This document shows, piece by piece, positions 17,387-25,637 of a DNA stretch of 40,867 bases (its first letter is position 1; the number at the start of each line of letters is the position of its first letter). The DNA comes from Rhodocyclaceae bacterium (GTDB taxonomy: Bacteria > Pseudomonadota > Gammaproteobacteria > Burkholderiales > Rhodocyclaceae): positions 1-40,867 of the forward strand of contig JAIEOJ010000172.1 in assembly GCA_019750575.1 (NCBI GenBank). Reading direction: 5' to 3'. A program made the position numbers and the translations under genes. The notes under the pieces were generated by a model. It ran no database searches, was not told where the DNA came from, and was given only the letters and a program-made list of their open reading frames with translations.

Positions 17387-18841
17387 TCAGTGGGCGGCCG
17401 CGACCTTGGCGGCCGGCTTGCCCGGGCTTGCGCCGGTCAGCGCCGCATACTCGACGACATTGCCGCCCTTGGCCCTGGCCCACGCATCGGCGGAGCGCTT
17501 GTCGAGGAAGGCAGCGATCTGGCCCCGCCCGGACTTCACATAGAAAGCCTGGTGGGCGAAGAGCTTGAGCCCCGTGTTGCGGTCATGCACATAGCCGACG
17601 CGGATCTTCCTGCCTGCCTTCTCCAGCGCGGCCTGGTCGGCAAAAGCCGATTCGGGCGTGGCATAGGCGCGCACCTTGGCTTCGCCGGAAACCCAGAGCT
17701 GAGCGGCGAGCTTGGGTTCCGCGATGGCGGTGCCGGTGCGGGCGTCCTTGCCGGTCAGCGGCGACTTTGCGTAATCCTTGAGCGCCTTGTCGTAGTCGAG
17801 GCCCGATTGCTTGAAGGCTTCGCGAATGTAGCGATCGTCGATGAAGGTGTCCGGGTCGAGGAAGGTGTCGTTGCGCTTCAGCAGAACCAGGGTTTTGATC
17901 GCGGTGGCAAGCGCCTGGCGATACTCCGGCTTCCAGGTCAGGTCGCGCGTCTGCAGGCCGAGCGGGCCGTGGAACAGATAGTTCACCTCGGCGTCGATGC
18001 CGGCCACCTTGGCGATCAGCTCGCTGTACTTTTCCGGATCTTCATTGAAGAGACGGTTGGCTTCGATCGTTGCGCGCAGGTAGGCGACGATGATTTCCGG
18101 ATACTTCTGCGCGTACTCGACGTTGGCCAGGGTGCCGTGATAGGTCGGCGCATTGGCCTGGGCACCGTCGTAGATCTTGCGCGCGAAGCCGCGATACGGG
18201 AACAATTCGGCGAAGGGTACGAAGTCGGCATGGGCATCGATCTTGCCGGCCTTGAGCGCGGAGCCGGCGACCTCGGGCGACTGCGTGGTCAGCTTGAGAT
18301 CCTTGTCCGGGTCGATATTGTGATCCTTGAGCACGCGCAGCAGCATGCCGTGGGCGGTCGAGGCGAAGGGCACGGACACGTTCTTGCCGCGCAGGTCTTC
18401 GATGCTCTGGATCTTGGAGTCGTTCGGCACCACGATGCCGTTGCCGCTGCCTTGCGTGCTGCCTGACAGCACGGTGATGAAGGCCGTCTTCTTGCCTGCC
18501 TTCAGGTGGGCCACGCCATTGTTGGCGCCGGGGAAATCGGCCATGCTGCCGATGTCCAGCTTTCCGGCGACCATCTCGTTGGTCAGCGGCGCGCCGGAAG
18601 TGAAGTCCTTCCAGACAATGTCGTAGCTCACGTCCTTGTACTTGCCGTCGCGCGGCAGGTACTTGTCGAGCAGCTTCAGCTCGCGCACGAGGATGCCCCC
18701 GGCGGCGCAATTGATGGTGGTGTCCTGGGTGCCGATGGCGACGCGTATGGTTTCTGCCCAGGCGGTGTTGCCGGTCAGCGTGGCGAAGGCGAGCAGCAGG
18801 CCGCCAGCCAATAATGAGAATCCGCGTTTCTGGTGTTTCAT
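17387..18841 (-). CDS. Substrate-binding protein with a C-terminal NosL-like domain (AsfC-like)
   Basis: The 484-residue protein begins with a signal peptide (1-30, ending TAWAE). Residues 31-360 are an NMT1/SsuA-like binding protein (IRVAIGTQDTTINCAAGG, DIGSMADFPGANN, VPFASTAHGMLLRVL). It is about 160 residues longer than usual. The region 388-470 resembles the C-terminal half of the copper chaperone NosL (VGYVHDRNTGLKL, AFYVKSGRGQIAAF at 431-444, then ADAWARAKGGNVVEY). The CxMCGM metal motif of true NosL is absent. It is next to the ferredoxin and permease genes. By position it corresponds to AsfC of the arylsulfonate cluster of Pseudomonas putida, as I recall it. Confidence 0.78.
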   Translation of the reverse strand: MKHQKRGFSLLAGGLLLAFATLTGNTAWAETIRVAIGTQDTTINCAAGGILVRELKLLDKYLPRDGKYKDVSYDIVWKDFTSGAPLTNEMVAGKLDIGSMADFPGANNGVAHLKAGKKTAFITVLSGSTQGSGNGIVVPNDSKIQSIEDLRGKNVSVPFASTAHGMLLRVLKDHNIDPDKDLKLTTQSPEVAGSALKAGKIDAHADFVPFAELFPYRGFARKIYDGAQANAPTYHGTLANVEYAQKYPEIIVAYLRATIEANRLFNEDPEKYSELIAKVAGIDAEVNYLFHGPLGLQTRDLTWKPEYRQALATAIKTLVLLKRNDTFLDPDTFIDDRYIREAFKQSGLDYDKALKDYAKSPLTGKDARTGTAIAEPKLAAQLWVSGEAKVRAYATPESAFADQAALEKAGRKIRVGYVHDRNTGLKLFAHQAFYVKSGRGQIAAFLDKRSADAWARAKGGNVVEYAALTGASPGKPAAKVAAAH

Positions 18842-18866
18842 GTTCGCTCCTTGGTGATTGTTTGAG

Positions 18867-19112
18867 TCAGCGCAGCAGATAGGGGATGTCGACCTTGACT
18901 GCCCCGGTCGGGCAGTCGTGGGCGCAGGGCAGGCAGTACCAGCACTCGTCGAACTGCATGTAGGCCTTGCCCGTGGTCTTGTCGATGGCGAGCAGGTCGA
19001 GCGGGCAGACATCGACGCAGACCGTGCAGCCCTTGTCGCCGATGCATTTGTCGTGATCGATGGTCACGGGGGCGCTGCTGCGCAGCGCGATTTCATGGGG
19101 GACGAAGGACAT
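18867..19112 (-). CDS. asfB: AprB-like two-[4Fe-4S] ferredoxin (AsfB type)
   Basis: The 81-residue protein has eight cysteines in two clusters: C23-x5-C29-x2-C32-x3-C36-P and C57-x2-C60-x2-C63-x3-C67-P. The order CPLDLLAID, then FDECWYCLPCAHDCPTGAVKVDIPY, closely follows the beta subunit of adenylylsulfate reductase (AprB), including the Trp between cluster cysteines. It lacks AprB's C-terminal tail. It should pass electrons to or from the AprA-like flavoprotein in the same operon, although four genes separate them. The asfB name rests on my memory of the asfRABC arylsulfonate genes. Confidence 0.8.
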   Translation of the reverse strand: MSFVPHEIALRSSAPVTIDHDKCIGDKGCTVCVDVCPLDLLAIDKTTGKAYMQFDECWYCLPCAHDCPTGAVKVDIPYLLR

Positions 19113-19115
19113 GGC

Positions 19116-20048
19116 TTAACCCTTGTATGGCTCGACTCGGGCCTTGATCAGGCCGGTGTCGTAGGCGGCGTCAAACCAGTCCTTGAGCCATTGCTGATGG
19201 GTCGCGCCGAACTCGATCCGGGCATCCCCGGCTTTCTTCACACCCTTGAACAGGGGGTTCTCGGCGGTGATTTCGCGCACGATGCGCGGGTCGAGGCGCA
19301 GGCGTTCGCCAAACCAGGCGGCGGCTTGCTCGTCGTTGTTGGCAATGTAGGCGACGGCATCGCGCAGCGTGCCTTCCAGCCTGGCACGAGCGCCCGGATG
19401 CTTGGCCAGATAGTCATTGCGGGCGACGACCAGGAAGTGGTGCGGCCAGGTCTGCAGATTGCGCGCGCCCTGCTCGACCAGCTTCAGCACCTGCGGCTGG
19501 CGGATCACGGCGGCGTCGGCCAGGTTCTGGCTCAGCACCAGCTGCAGGTCGTTCGGCTGCAGATTGATCAGGGTGTAATCGGTGGCCGGATTGAGGCCCA
19601 GCTTCCTGATCGAGCGCAGCAGGTCGAGATGCGAGTCGCTGCCGAAGGACAGTGCGATGCGCTTGCCCTTGAGGTCGGCGAGTGAGGCGGCCGGGCTGTC
19701 CTTGTTCACCAGCAGCGAATAACTGGAGTGGCCGAGATTGGCGATCACCGTCACCGTGCCCGGCTGCTTGAGCAGATAGGTGGTCAGCGGCTGGTAGCTC
19801 GACACCACCACATCGACATTGCCCGAGGCCAGCGCCTCGAACATGGGCGGGCCGTTCTGGAAGAAGGTGTACTCGGCGGCGAGGCCGTTCTTCTTGGCGA
19901 GGCCGGCCTTGTCGGCGACGACGGGAATCTGGCCGTTGAGTGCGGCGGGATAGGCGAAGCGCACCGGCACTTCCTGCGCGGAGACGCTGGAGACAAGGCC
20001 GGTTAAGGCGAGTAGTGCGGCGACAAGCTTGGCGGATGTGAGTTTCAT
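19116..20048 (-). CDS. Sulfonate-type ABC substrate-binding protein (first importer)
   Basis: The 310-residue protein has a signal peptide (1-24, ending SVSAQ) and an NMT1/SsuA-like fold: VRFAYPAALNGQIPVVADKAGL, FQNGPPMFEALASGNVDVVVSSYQP, LKGKRIALSFGSDSHLDLLRSI. It is of normal length for SsuA-like proteins. Its gene lies between its permease gene and the ferredoxin gene, which starts three bases after its stop codon. The ligand (aryl- or alkylsulfonate, sulfate ester) cannot be told from sequence. Confidence 0.87.
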   Translation of the reverse strand: MKLTSAKLVAALLALTGLVSSVSAQEVPVRFAYPAALNGQIPVVADKAGLAKKNGLAAEYTFFQNGPPMFEALASGNVDVVVSSYQPLTTYLLKQPGTVTVIANLGHSSYSLLVNKDSPAASLADLKGKRIALSFGSDSHLDLLRSIRKLGLNPATDYTLINLQPNDLQLVLSQNLADAAVIRQPQVLKLVEQGARNLQTWPHHFLVVARNDYLAKHPGARARLEGTLRDAVAYIANNDEQAAAWFGERLRLDPRIVREITAENPLFKGVKKAGDARIEFGATHQQWLKDWFDAAYDTGLIKARVEPYKG

Positions 20049-20057
20049 GGTTTTTCC

Positions 20058-20825
20058 TTAGCGTTGGGGTTTCTGCCAGGGCAGGACGAAGCGTTCGGCA
20101 TAGCTGAGCGAGGCGGTCATGAGTGCGCCCAGCACGCCGATGGTGAACATGCCGACCAGCACATGGCTGGTTTCCAGATTGATGCGGCTGGCCTGGATCA
20201 GATAGCCGAGGCCCGATTGCGCGGCGATCAGTTCGGCCGTGACCACGGCCATCCAAGACTGGCCGAGGCCGATGCGCAGGCCGGTCCAGATCGAGGGCAG
20301 GGCCGAGGGCAGATAGACCGAGCGCAGCAGGCGCCAGCGTCCGGCGCCGAGAAAGCGCGCTGCATGGACATGGCGTTGTTCGACCGCAATACCGCCGGCG
20401 AAGGCATTGAGGAAGATCGGAAAGAAGGCGGCCAGCGCGGTGATGAAATAGCTGGGCTTGTCGCCGATGCCGAACCACAGGATCGCAAGCGGAATCCAGG
20501 CAATCGGCGGAATCGGGCGCAGCAACGAGACGATGGGCAGCAGCAGGCGGCGCAGCGGCAGCAGGAAGGCCATCAGCAGCGCTAGCGGTACCGCCAGCGC
20601 CGCGGCGATGAAGAAGCCGACGAAGACGCGCTTTAGACTGGCGCCAATGTCGCCGACCAGGGTGCCGGCGGCGAACAGCTCGGCAATGCTGTGCGCGACC
20701 GCGAACGGCGACGGTAGCAGCACCGCATTGCCCATCCAGGCCGCGGCCAGCCACCAGACCGACAGCAGCAGCGTCAGGCTGACGGCGACCCAGCCGGTGG
20801 CAAGGACGAGACGGCGCAGCTTCAT
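20058..20825 (-). CDS. ABC transporter permease, sulfonate type (first importer)
   Basis: The 255-residue SsuC-like permease has about six membrane segments, LRPIPPIAWIPLAILWFGIGDKPSYFITALAAFFPIFLNAF and the coupling loop ARFLGAGRWRLLRSVYLPSALP. The length is typical. Its start overlaps the stop of the upstream ATPase gene by four bases (ATGA), and the binding-protein gene follows after nine bases, forming a complete importer. Confidence 0.9.
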   Translation of the reverse strand: MKLRRLVLATGWVAVSLTLLLSVWWLAAAWMGNAVLLPSPFAVAHSIAELFAAGTLVGDIGASLKRVFVGFFIAAALAVPLALLMAFLLPLRRLLLPIVSLLRPIPPIAWIPLAILWFGIGDKPSYFITALAAFFPIFLNAFAGGIAVEQRHVHAARFLGAGRWRLLRSVYLPSALPSIWTGLRIGLGQSWMAVVTAELIAAQSGLGYLIQASRINLETSHVLVGMFTIGVLGALMTASLSYAERFVLPWQKPQR

Positions 20826-21706
20826 TGGTTGAACACCTTGAGGCTTTCCTCGCGGATCAGGCCGAGGAGTTGCTGACGCAGGCCGATGAAGGCCTGGTCC
20901 TGCAGGCGCCGGCCAGGTACATCGAGCTGGGCATTGACGTCGATCACGGCCTTGAGCGTGCCCGGATTGACGCTCATCACCACGATGCGGTCGGCCAGCA
21001 GCAGGGCCTCGTCAATATCATGCGTGACGAAGATCACCGTCGGTTGCAGCCCGACGCGCAGGCGCAGCACTTCCTCCTGCATGATGCTGCGCGTTTGTGC
21101 ATCGAGTGCGCCGAAAGGCTCGTCCATAAGCAGCACGCCGGGCTGGGTGGCCAGCGCACGCGCAATCGCCACGCGCTGCTGCATGCCGCCGGACAGCGTG
21201 GCCGGCCACGCGTCGGCAAAATCATCGAGCCCGACCAGCTTGAGGAAGCGCCGTGCAATCTCTTCGGGCGCCACGAAGCCGAGTGCACGCGGCCCGAAGG
21301 CCACGTTGTCCAACACTGTCATCCAGGCAAACAGCGAATGCTGCTGGAACACCACATTGCACGCCGGCGTCGGCTCGCGCACGAGCTGGCCGTCGATGCT
21401 GGCCGAACCCGACGACGGTTGCAGCATGCCGCCGATCACATTCAGCAAGGTGGTCTTGCCGCAGCCCGAGGGGCCGACCAGGGCGACGAACTCGCCCGGC
21501 GCCACGTCGAGACTGACGTCGCGCACGGCATATTCATGCCGGCCGCGGGCAAAGGTCACGCTGACCTTGCGCAGGCTGATGGCGCCGCGTGGGCCCTTGC
21601 CGACGGCCTGCAGGCCGGCCTCGTCGCGCGCCTGCTGGGGCAAGCCGACCGGCTGCAGCGATGCCGGCGGGGCGATGGCGGAAGTGCTGTGGCCGAGGAT
21701 GAGCAT
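20822..21706 (-). CDS. ABC transporter ATPase, sulfonate type (first importer)
   Basis: The 294-residue ATPase has Walker A GPSGCGKT (78-85), VVFQQHSLFAW as Q-loop, LSGGM (171-175), DEP and FVTHDIDEALLLADRIVVMS. A 42-residue N-terminal extension precedes the nucleotide-binding core and may be partly artefactual, but the start shares a base with the upstream sulfotransferase stop (TGATG), which supports it. Family SsuB/TauB. It powers the permease 20058-20825. Confidence 0.88.
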   Translation of the reverse strand: MLILGHSTSAIAPPASLQPVGLPQQARDEAGLQAVGKGPRGAISLRKVSVTFARGRHEYAVRDVSLDVAPGEFVALVGPSGCGKTTLLNVIGGMLQPSSGSASIDGQLVREPTPACNVVFQQHSLFAWMTVLDNVAFGPRALGFVAPEEIARRFLKLVGLDDFADAWPATLSGGMQQRVAIARALATQPGVLLMDEPFGALDAQTRSIMQEEVLRLRVGLQPTVIFVTHDIDEALLLADRIVVMSVNPGTLKAVIDVNAQLDVPGRRLQDQAFIGLRQQLLGLIREESLKVFNQ

Positions 21707-22860
21707 CAGAGCACCACGCGATCCGAGACGTAGCGACGCTTGATGCCCAGGTATTCCTTCCAGCGGCGCGGCGCGCGCTGGCCGGTCACCAGTTCCTCGT
21801 CGGCATGGCCGAGCGGGAAGTGGCGCGGCGCCGTGTCCTTACTCCAGAGCCCGGCGCGACGACGCTCCTCGCGCTGATCTACGAGCCAGTCGTTGTAGCT
21901 CTCGTAGACGATGTGGCCGTCCTCGGCATCGATGGTGGCGGCGCGGGTGCGGCCGTCGAGTTCGCGGTAGCGCTCGACTTCGGCATCCGACAGGGCCAGA
22001 GGTTCGACATCATTCTTGTAGCCGGCGTTTTCCAGCTCGCGCCCGGCGACCCAGGCGAAAATGCGCTGGTCGCGCAGGCTCAGCAGGTTCTTGTAGATGC
22101 CGATGTACTGCGTCGAGGCCGGTCCGCCCAGGGGCGCATGGTCGCGCTGCTGGCCGCGCTTCTGCGCGATTTCGCCCTCATGGAACTTGAGCATGCCGGG
22201 GTCGTATTCCTCGCCGAGGAAATCGGTGACGCCGCGCAACACGCCTTCCGGGTCATGCACCAGGGCTTCATAGGAAACGTCGAGCCACTGATCCTTGGGC
22301 AGCTTCTCGCGCCATTCCTCGACGGCATTCTGCGAACGCTTCCAGACATAGGCGGCCGCATGGATATTGGTCGGGCCGAACGAGGATTCCAGATAGTCGG
22401 CGCTGGCGTCGCGGCCGTCGCGGGTGATGAAGATGAATTGGGCGTTGGGGAAGTCCTCAAGGATTTCCTTGACGAAGAACAGGTTGTAGGGCGTCTTCTC
22501 GCCCCAGCGCGGCTTGCCCACATGTTCGGCGTACTTGCCCAGCAGTGCGGCGAACAGCCCTTCGAAGGTTTGAGTTTCGGCGCGGGCGATGATTTCATCG
22601 ACGATGGTCGCCGGATTGACGGGCAAGCCCCAGAACGGCGTCTTCAGGCCGAACACCATTTCGCTGGCCAGGGTGCGGAAGTTCTTCGCATCGCCGAGGT
22701 CGCCGTAGGTATGCAGATAGGGGCGGAAGCGCGGGTAGTACCAGACCACCTCGGGCACGGCCAGGCGCTTGTGGAAGCCGAGCATGGCCATCAGCAGCGT
22801 GGTGCCGGAGCGCTCGGCGCCGAGCACGAAGATGGGGCATTCTTTCAGATTCAGACTCAT
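21706..22860 (-). CDS. PAPS-type sulfotransferase family protein
   Basis: The 384-residue protein is a cytosolic sulfotransferase-fold enzyme. The 5'-phosphosulfate loop is GAERSGTTLL (14-23), the 3'-phosphate site is FITRDGRDASADYLESS (144-160), and WGEKTPYN (119-126) matches the family's second conserved block. The usual reaction moves a sulfuryl group between PAPS and an alcohol or amine. It sits between asfA and the first importer's ATPase with a 15-base gap on one side and a one-base overlap on the other, so it is a true operon member. Why a sulfur-scavenging operon should encode an enzyme that normally consumes PAPS is not obvious; a reverse reaction or substrate activation are possibilities. 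Confidence 0.82.
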   Translation of the reverse strand: MSLNLKECPIFVLGAERSGTTLLMAMLGFHKRLAVPEVVWYYPRFRPYLHTYGDLGDAKNFRTLASEMVFGLKTPFWGLPVNPATIVDEIIARAETQTFEGLFAALLGKYAEHVGKPRWGEKTPYNLFFVKEILEDFPNAQFIFITRDGRDASADYLESSFGPTNIHAAAYVWKRSQNAVEEWREKLPKDQWLDVSYEALVHDPEGVLRGVTDFLGEEYDPGMLKFHEGEIAQKRGQQRDHAPLGGPASTQYIGIYKNLLSLRDQRIFAWVAGRELENAGYKNDVEPLALSDAEVERYRELDGRTRAATIDAEDGHIVYESYNDWLVDQREERRRAGLWSKDTAPRHFPLGHADEELVTGQRAPRRWKEYLGIKRRYVSDRVVL

Positions 22861-22875
22861 GGGTTCTCCTTGTGG

Positions 22876-24642
22876 TCAGGCTGCGGCCGCGTGGTCGCGG
22901 GCAGCGGTGGTGTCGTTGTTCTTGTGGATGCGCAGGCGGTTGTAGGCCTGGCCTTCCTCGGTATCGATGGCGATCGAGTAGGGTTCGATCTCCTGCTTGC
23001 GGTGTGCAATCACGCCCTTGTCGTTCTTGTAGAGCTCGGTATGCACAAACCATTCGGCGTCGTTGCGCTGCGGGTGATCGACGCGGTAGTGATACAGACC
23101 CCAGCGGCTTTCGGTGCGGTAAAGCGAGGCGCGCGCGGCCATTTCGGCGCAGTCGTGGATGAAGCCGACTTCGGCGGCGCGCATCAGCTCGTGCGGATTG
23201 CGCGCATGCAGCTGCTCGATGTCCTCGGCAATTTCGGCGAAGCGGTTGAGCGCGATCTCGTAGCGCTTGGTGACCTTGGGCGGTTGCAGGTAGTCGTTCA
23301 CAAAGCGGCGCAGCTTGTACTCGACCTGGGCCGGCGGCAGGCCGCTGTCGCGCAATAGCGGCGCGAAGATGCGCGCCCGTTCCTGCTCCACCTGCGCCGC
23401 ATCGGCGGCCGGCAGTTCGCGCGCGCTGGCGTAGGCGGCGGCATTGCTGCCGGCGAACCAGCCGTAAGTGAAGGCGCCCAGCATGTAGTTGTGCGGCACC
23501 GCCGCCAGGTCGCCGGCGGCGTAGAGGCCGGGCACGCTGGTTTCGGCCTTGCTGTTCACATACACGCCGGAGGCGCTGTGACCGGAACAGAAGCCGATTT
23601 CGGAGATGTGCATCTCGATCATCTGCTCGCGGTAGTCGGTGCCGCGTCGCGCATGGAACTGGCCGCGGCTTGGCCGCTCGTTGCTGTGCAGGATGGTCTC
23701 GATGTTCTGGATGGTTTCTTCGGCGAGGTGATTCAGCTTTAGGAAGACCGGCCCGTTGCCGCTCTGCAGCTCCTGGTAGAACTCCCACATCATCTGCCCG
23801 CTCCAGTAGTCGCACTCGATGAAGCGCTCGCCCTTGTTGTTGGCGGTAAAGCCGCCGAGCGGGCCGGTGACGTAGGCGCAGGCCGGACCGTTATAGTCCT
23901 TGATCAGCGGATTGATCTGGTAGCACTCGAGATTGCGCAGTGCGGCGCCGGCGTGATACGCCATCGAGTAGCCGTCGCCGGCATTGGTCGGGTTTTCGTA
24001 GGTGCCCATCAGATAGCCCGAGGCGGGCAGGCCGAGGCGGCCGGCGGCACCGGTGGACAGGATCACCGCCTTGGCACGGATCACATAGAAGTCGGCGGTG
24101 CGGCAGTCGAAGCCGAGCACGCCGGCGATGGCGCCGTTCTCGTCAGTCAGCAGGCGCGTGGCGACGACGCGGTTGGTGATGGCGACGCGGGCGCGCTTGA
24201 GCTGGCGGTAGAGCACCTTCTTGACGTTGTGGCCTTCAGGCATGGGCAGCACATAGGTGCCCATGTGATGGACCTTCTTCATGGCGTAGTCGCCGGTCAG
24301 GTCCTTTTCGAACTTGACGCCCCAGCGATCGAGTTCCTCGATGGTGCTGTAGCTGTGTTGGGCATAGGCGTACACCGTCGACTGATCGACGATGCCGTCA
24401 TTGGCGATGGTGATTTCCTTGGTGTACTGCTCGGGCGTGGCGAAGCCCGGCACGACGGCGTTGTTGAGACCATCCATGCCCATGGAAATGGCGCCGCTGC
24501 GCTTGACGTTGGCCTTCTCCAGCAACAGCACTTTCAATTGCGGGTTTGCTTCTTTTGCCTTGACGGCGGCCATCGGCCCGGCGGTGCCGCCGCCGACGAC
24601 CACGATGTCGTATTCGAGGGTATGGGTTTGTGGCGTAGTCAT
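22876..24642 (-). CDS. asfA: AprA-like FAD oxidoreductase of the fumarate reductase/APS reductase superfamily (AsfA type)
   Basis: The 588-residue flavoprotein has an N-terminal Rossmann motif VVGGGTAGPMAA (15-26), LLLEKANVKRSGAISMGMDGLNN, where fumarate reductases and AprA bind FAD covalently or tightly, and VPGLYAAGDLAAVPHNYMLGAFTYGWFAG near residue 380. The C-terminal 130 residues resemble the helical domain of AprA. The RSGA..G segment and partnership with an AprB-like ferredoxin point to the APS-reductase branch. In sulfonate users the corresponding asfA gene is required for arylsulfonate desulfurisation (from memory). AAAGGAG precedes the ATG. It is the second gene of the operon. Confidence 0.78.
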   Translation of the reverse strand: MTTPQTHTLEYDIVVVGGGTAGPMAAVKAKEANPQLKVLLLEKANVKRSGAISMGMDGLNNAVVPGFATPEQYTKEITIANDGIVDQSTVYAYAQHSYSTIEELDRWGVKFEKDLTGDYAMKKVHHMGTYVLPMPEGHNVKKVLYRQLKRARVAITNRVVATRLLTDENGAIAGVLGFDCRTADFYVIRAKAVILSTGAAGRLGLPASGYLMGTYENPTNAGDGYSMAYHAGAALRNLECYQINPLIKDYNGPACAYVTGPLGGFTANNKGERFIECDYWSGQMMWEFYQELQSGNGPVFLKLNHLAEETIQNIETILHSNERPSRGQFHARRGTDYREQMIEMHISEIGFCSGHSASGVYVNSKAETSVPGLYAAGDLAAVPHNYMLGAFTYGWFAGSNAAAYASARELPAADAAQVEQERARIFAPLLRDSGLPPAQVEYKLRRFVNDYLQPPKVTKRYEIALNRFAEIAEDIEQLHARNPHELMRAAEVGFIHDCAEMAARASLYRTESRWGLYHYRVDHPQRNDAEWFVHTELYKNDKGVIAHRKQEIEPYSIAIDTEEGQAYNRLRIHKNNDTTAARDHAAAA

Positions 24643-24651
24643 GCGGCTCCT

Positions 24652-25419
24652 TTATCCTTGGTGCTGGCGGTCGATACGGAAGCGGTACTGGAAGGCATCG
24701 CCGCGGTAATAGAGATGTTCGTAGTCGAGAGGACGGCCATTGCGGTCGTGGGTCAGGCGTTCGATGCGCAGCACCGGCGCGCCGTCTTCGATGCGCAGTG
24801 CTTCGACCAGTTCGTCATCGGCGAGGATGGATTCGATGCTCAGATCGGCGTGGCCGAGGGCGATGCCGCAGTCGTTCTCGATGATCAGGAAGATGTCGCG
24901 GGTGACCAGGTCAGCGCTTTCCAGCGCGCGGCCGATGTCTTCCGTCACCCAGGTGATTTCCAGCGACAGCGGCTGGCGGTTGAGGTAACGCACGCGGTGG
25001 ATCTCGGCCACCGTGTCGCCGACATTCACGCCGAGCTTTCTTGCCACCTTGTCTTCCGCAGGAATGAAACGCAGGCGGCGCAGATCGTTGACGATCTCGT
25101 AACCCATGGCGCTCATGGCTTCGGCAAAGCCCTGCAGGTGGGTGACGTTCTGGAAGGCTTTGGGCTTGGCGACGAAACTGCCCTTGCCGTGAATGCGGAA
25201 GATCAGGCCTTCCTTCTGCAGGTCGCCGAGTGCCTGGCGTACGGTGATGCGGCTGACGCCGAAGATGGCGCCGAGTTCGGCCTCCGATGGCATGCGGCTG
25301 TCCGGCGCATAGCTGCCGTCGAGAATGCGCGCGCGCAGCTGTTCGCGGATCTGGCGATGCAAGGGCGCTTCGTCGGTTGGCAGCAGCGCCGACAGGGCGG
25401 GGAATTCAGTCAGAGGCAT
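24652..25419 (-). CDS. GntR-family (HutC/UTRA) regulator of the organosulfur operon
   Basis: The 255-residue protein has a GntR winged helix (residues 18-85; RMPSEAELGAIFGVSRITVRQALGDLQKEGLIFRIHGKGSFV) and a UTRA effector domain (about 100-250; EIHRVRYLNRQPLSLEITWV, RIERLTHDRNGRPLDYEHLYYRGD). This HutC subfamily usually represses transport and catabolic operons and is released by a small ligand. It is the first gene of the operon, nine bases before asfA, and a TTGT-N4-ACAA palindrome lies 12 bases upstream of its start. Known asf clusters are described with a LysR-type AsfR, so GntR control would be different. The ligand is unknown. Confidence 0.88.
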   Translation of the reverse strand: MPLTEFPALSALLPTDEAPLHRQIREQLRARILDGSYAPDSRMPSEAELGAIFGVSRITVRQALGDLQKEGLIFRIHGKGSFVAKPKAFQNVTHLQGFAEAMSAMGYEIVNDLRRLRFIPAEDKVARKLGVNVGDTVAEIHRVRYLNRQPLSLEITWVTEDIGRALESADLVTRDIFLIIENDCGIALGHADLSIESILADDELVEALRIEDGAPVLRIERLTHDRNGRPLDYEHLYYRGDAFQYRFRIDRQHQG

Positions 25420-25431
25420 GTCTTGTTCAAC

Positions 25432-25443
25432 TTGTTATGACAA
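25432..25443. promoter_or_regulatory. Putative GntR operator before the organosulfur operon
   Basis: TTGTTATGACAA is an inverted repeat (TTGT-N4-ACAA) 12 bases upstream of the regulator's ATG. A related TGTC-ATATC-GACA element occurs at 25554-25566, 72 bases before the divergent hydrolase gene, sharing TGTCATA with the first site's reverse strand. Confidence 0.5.
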
Positions 25444-25637
25444 CTTGTGAAGCAAGACTAGAGAAGCCTTCCCGGGCTGTGAACGATTTCTATCTGCTAA
25501 GGATTTTCAGGCGCCATGCATTTGCAAAGTGTGTTTCTGCATAAGCCAGGTTCTGTCATATCGACATAGAAAATTCATCGTTCTTTTTGCCTTTCTTCGC
25601 GCGTAGATTTTCATCATCAACACGCGGAGAAATTTTC

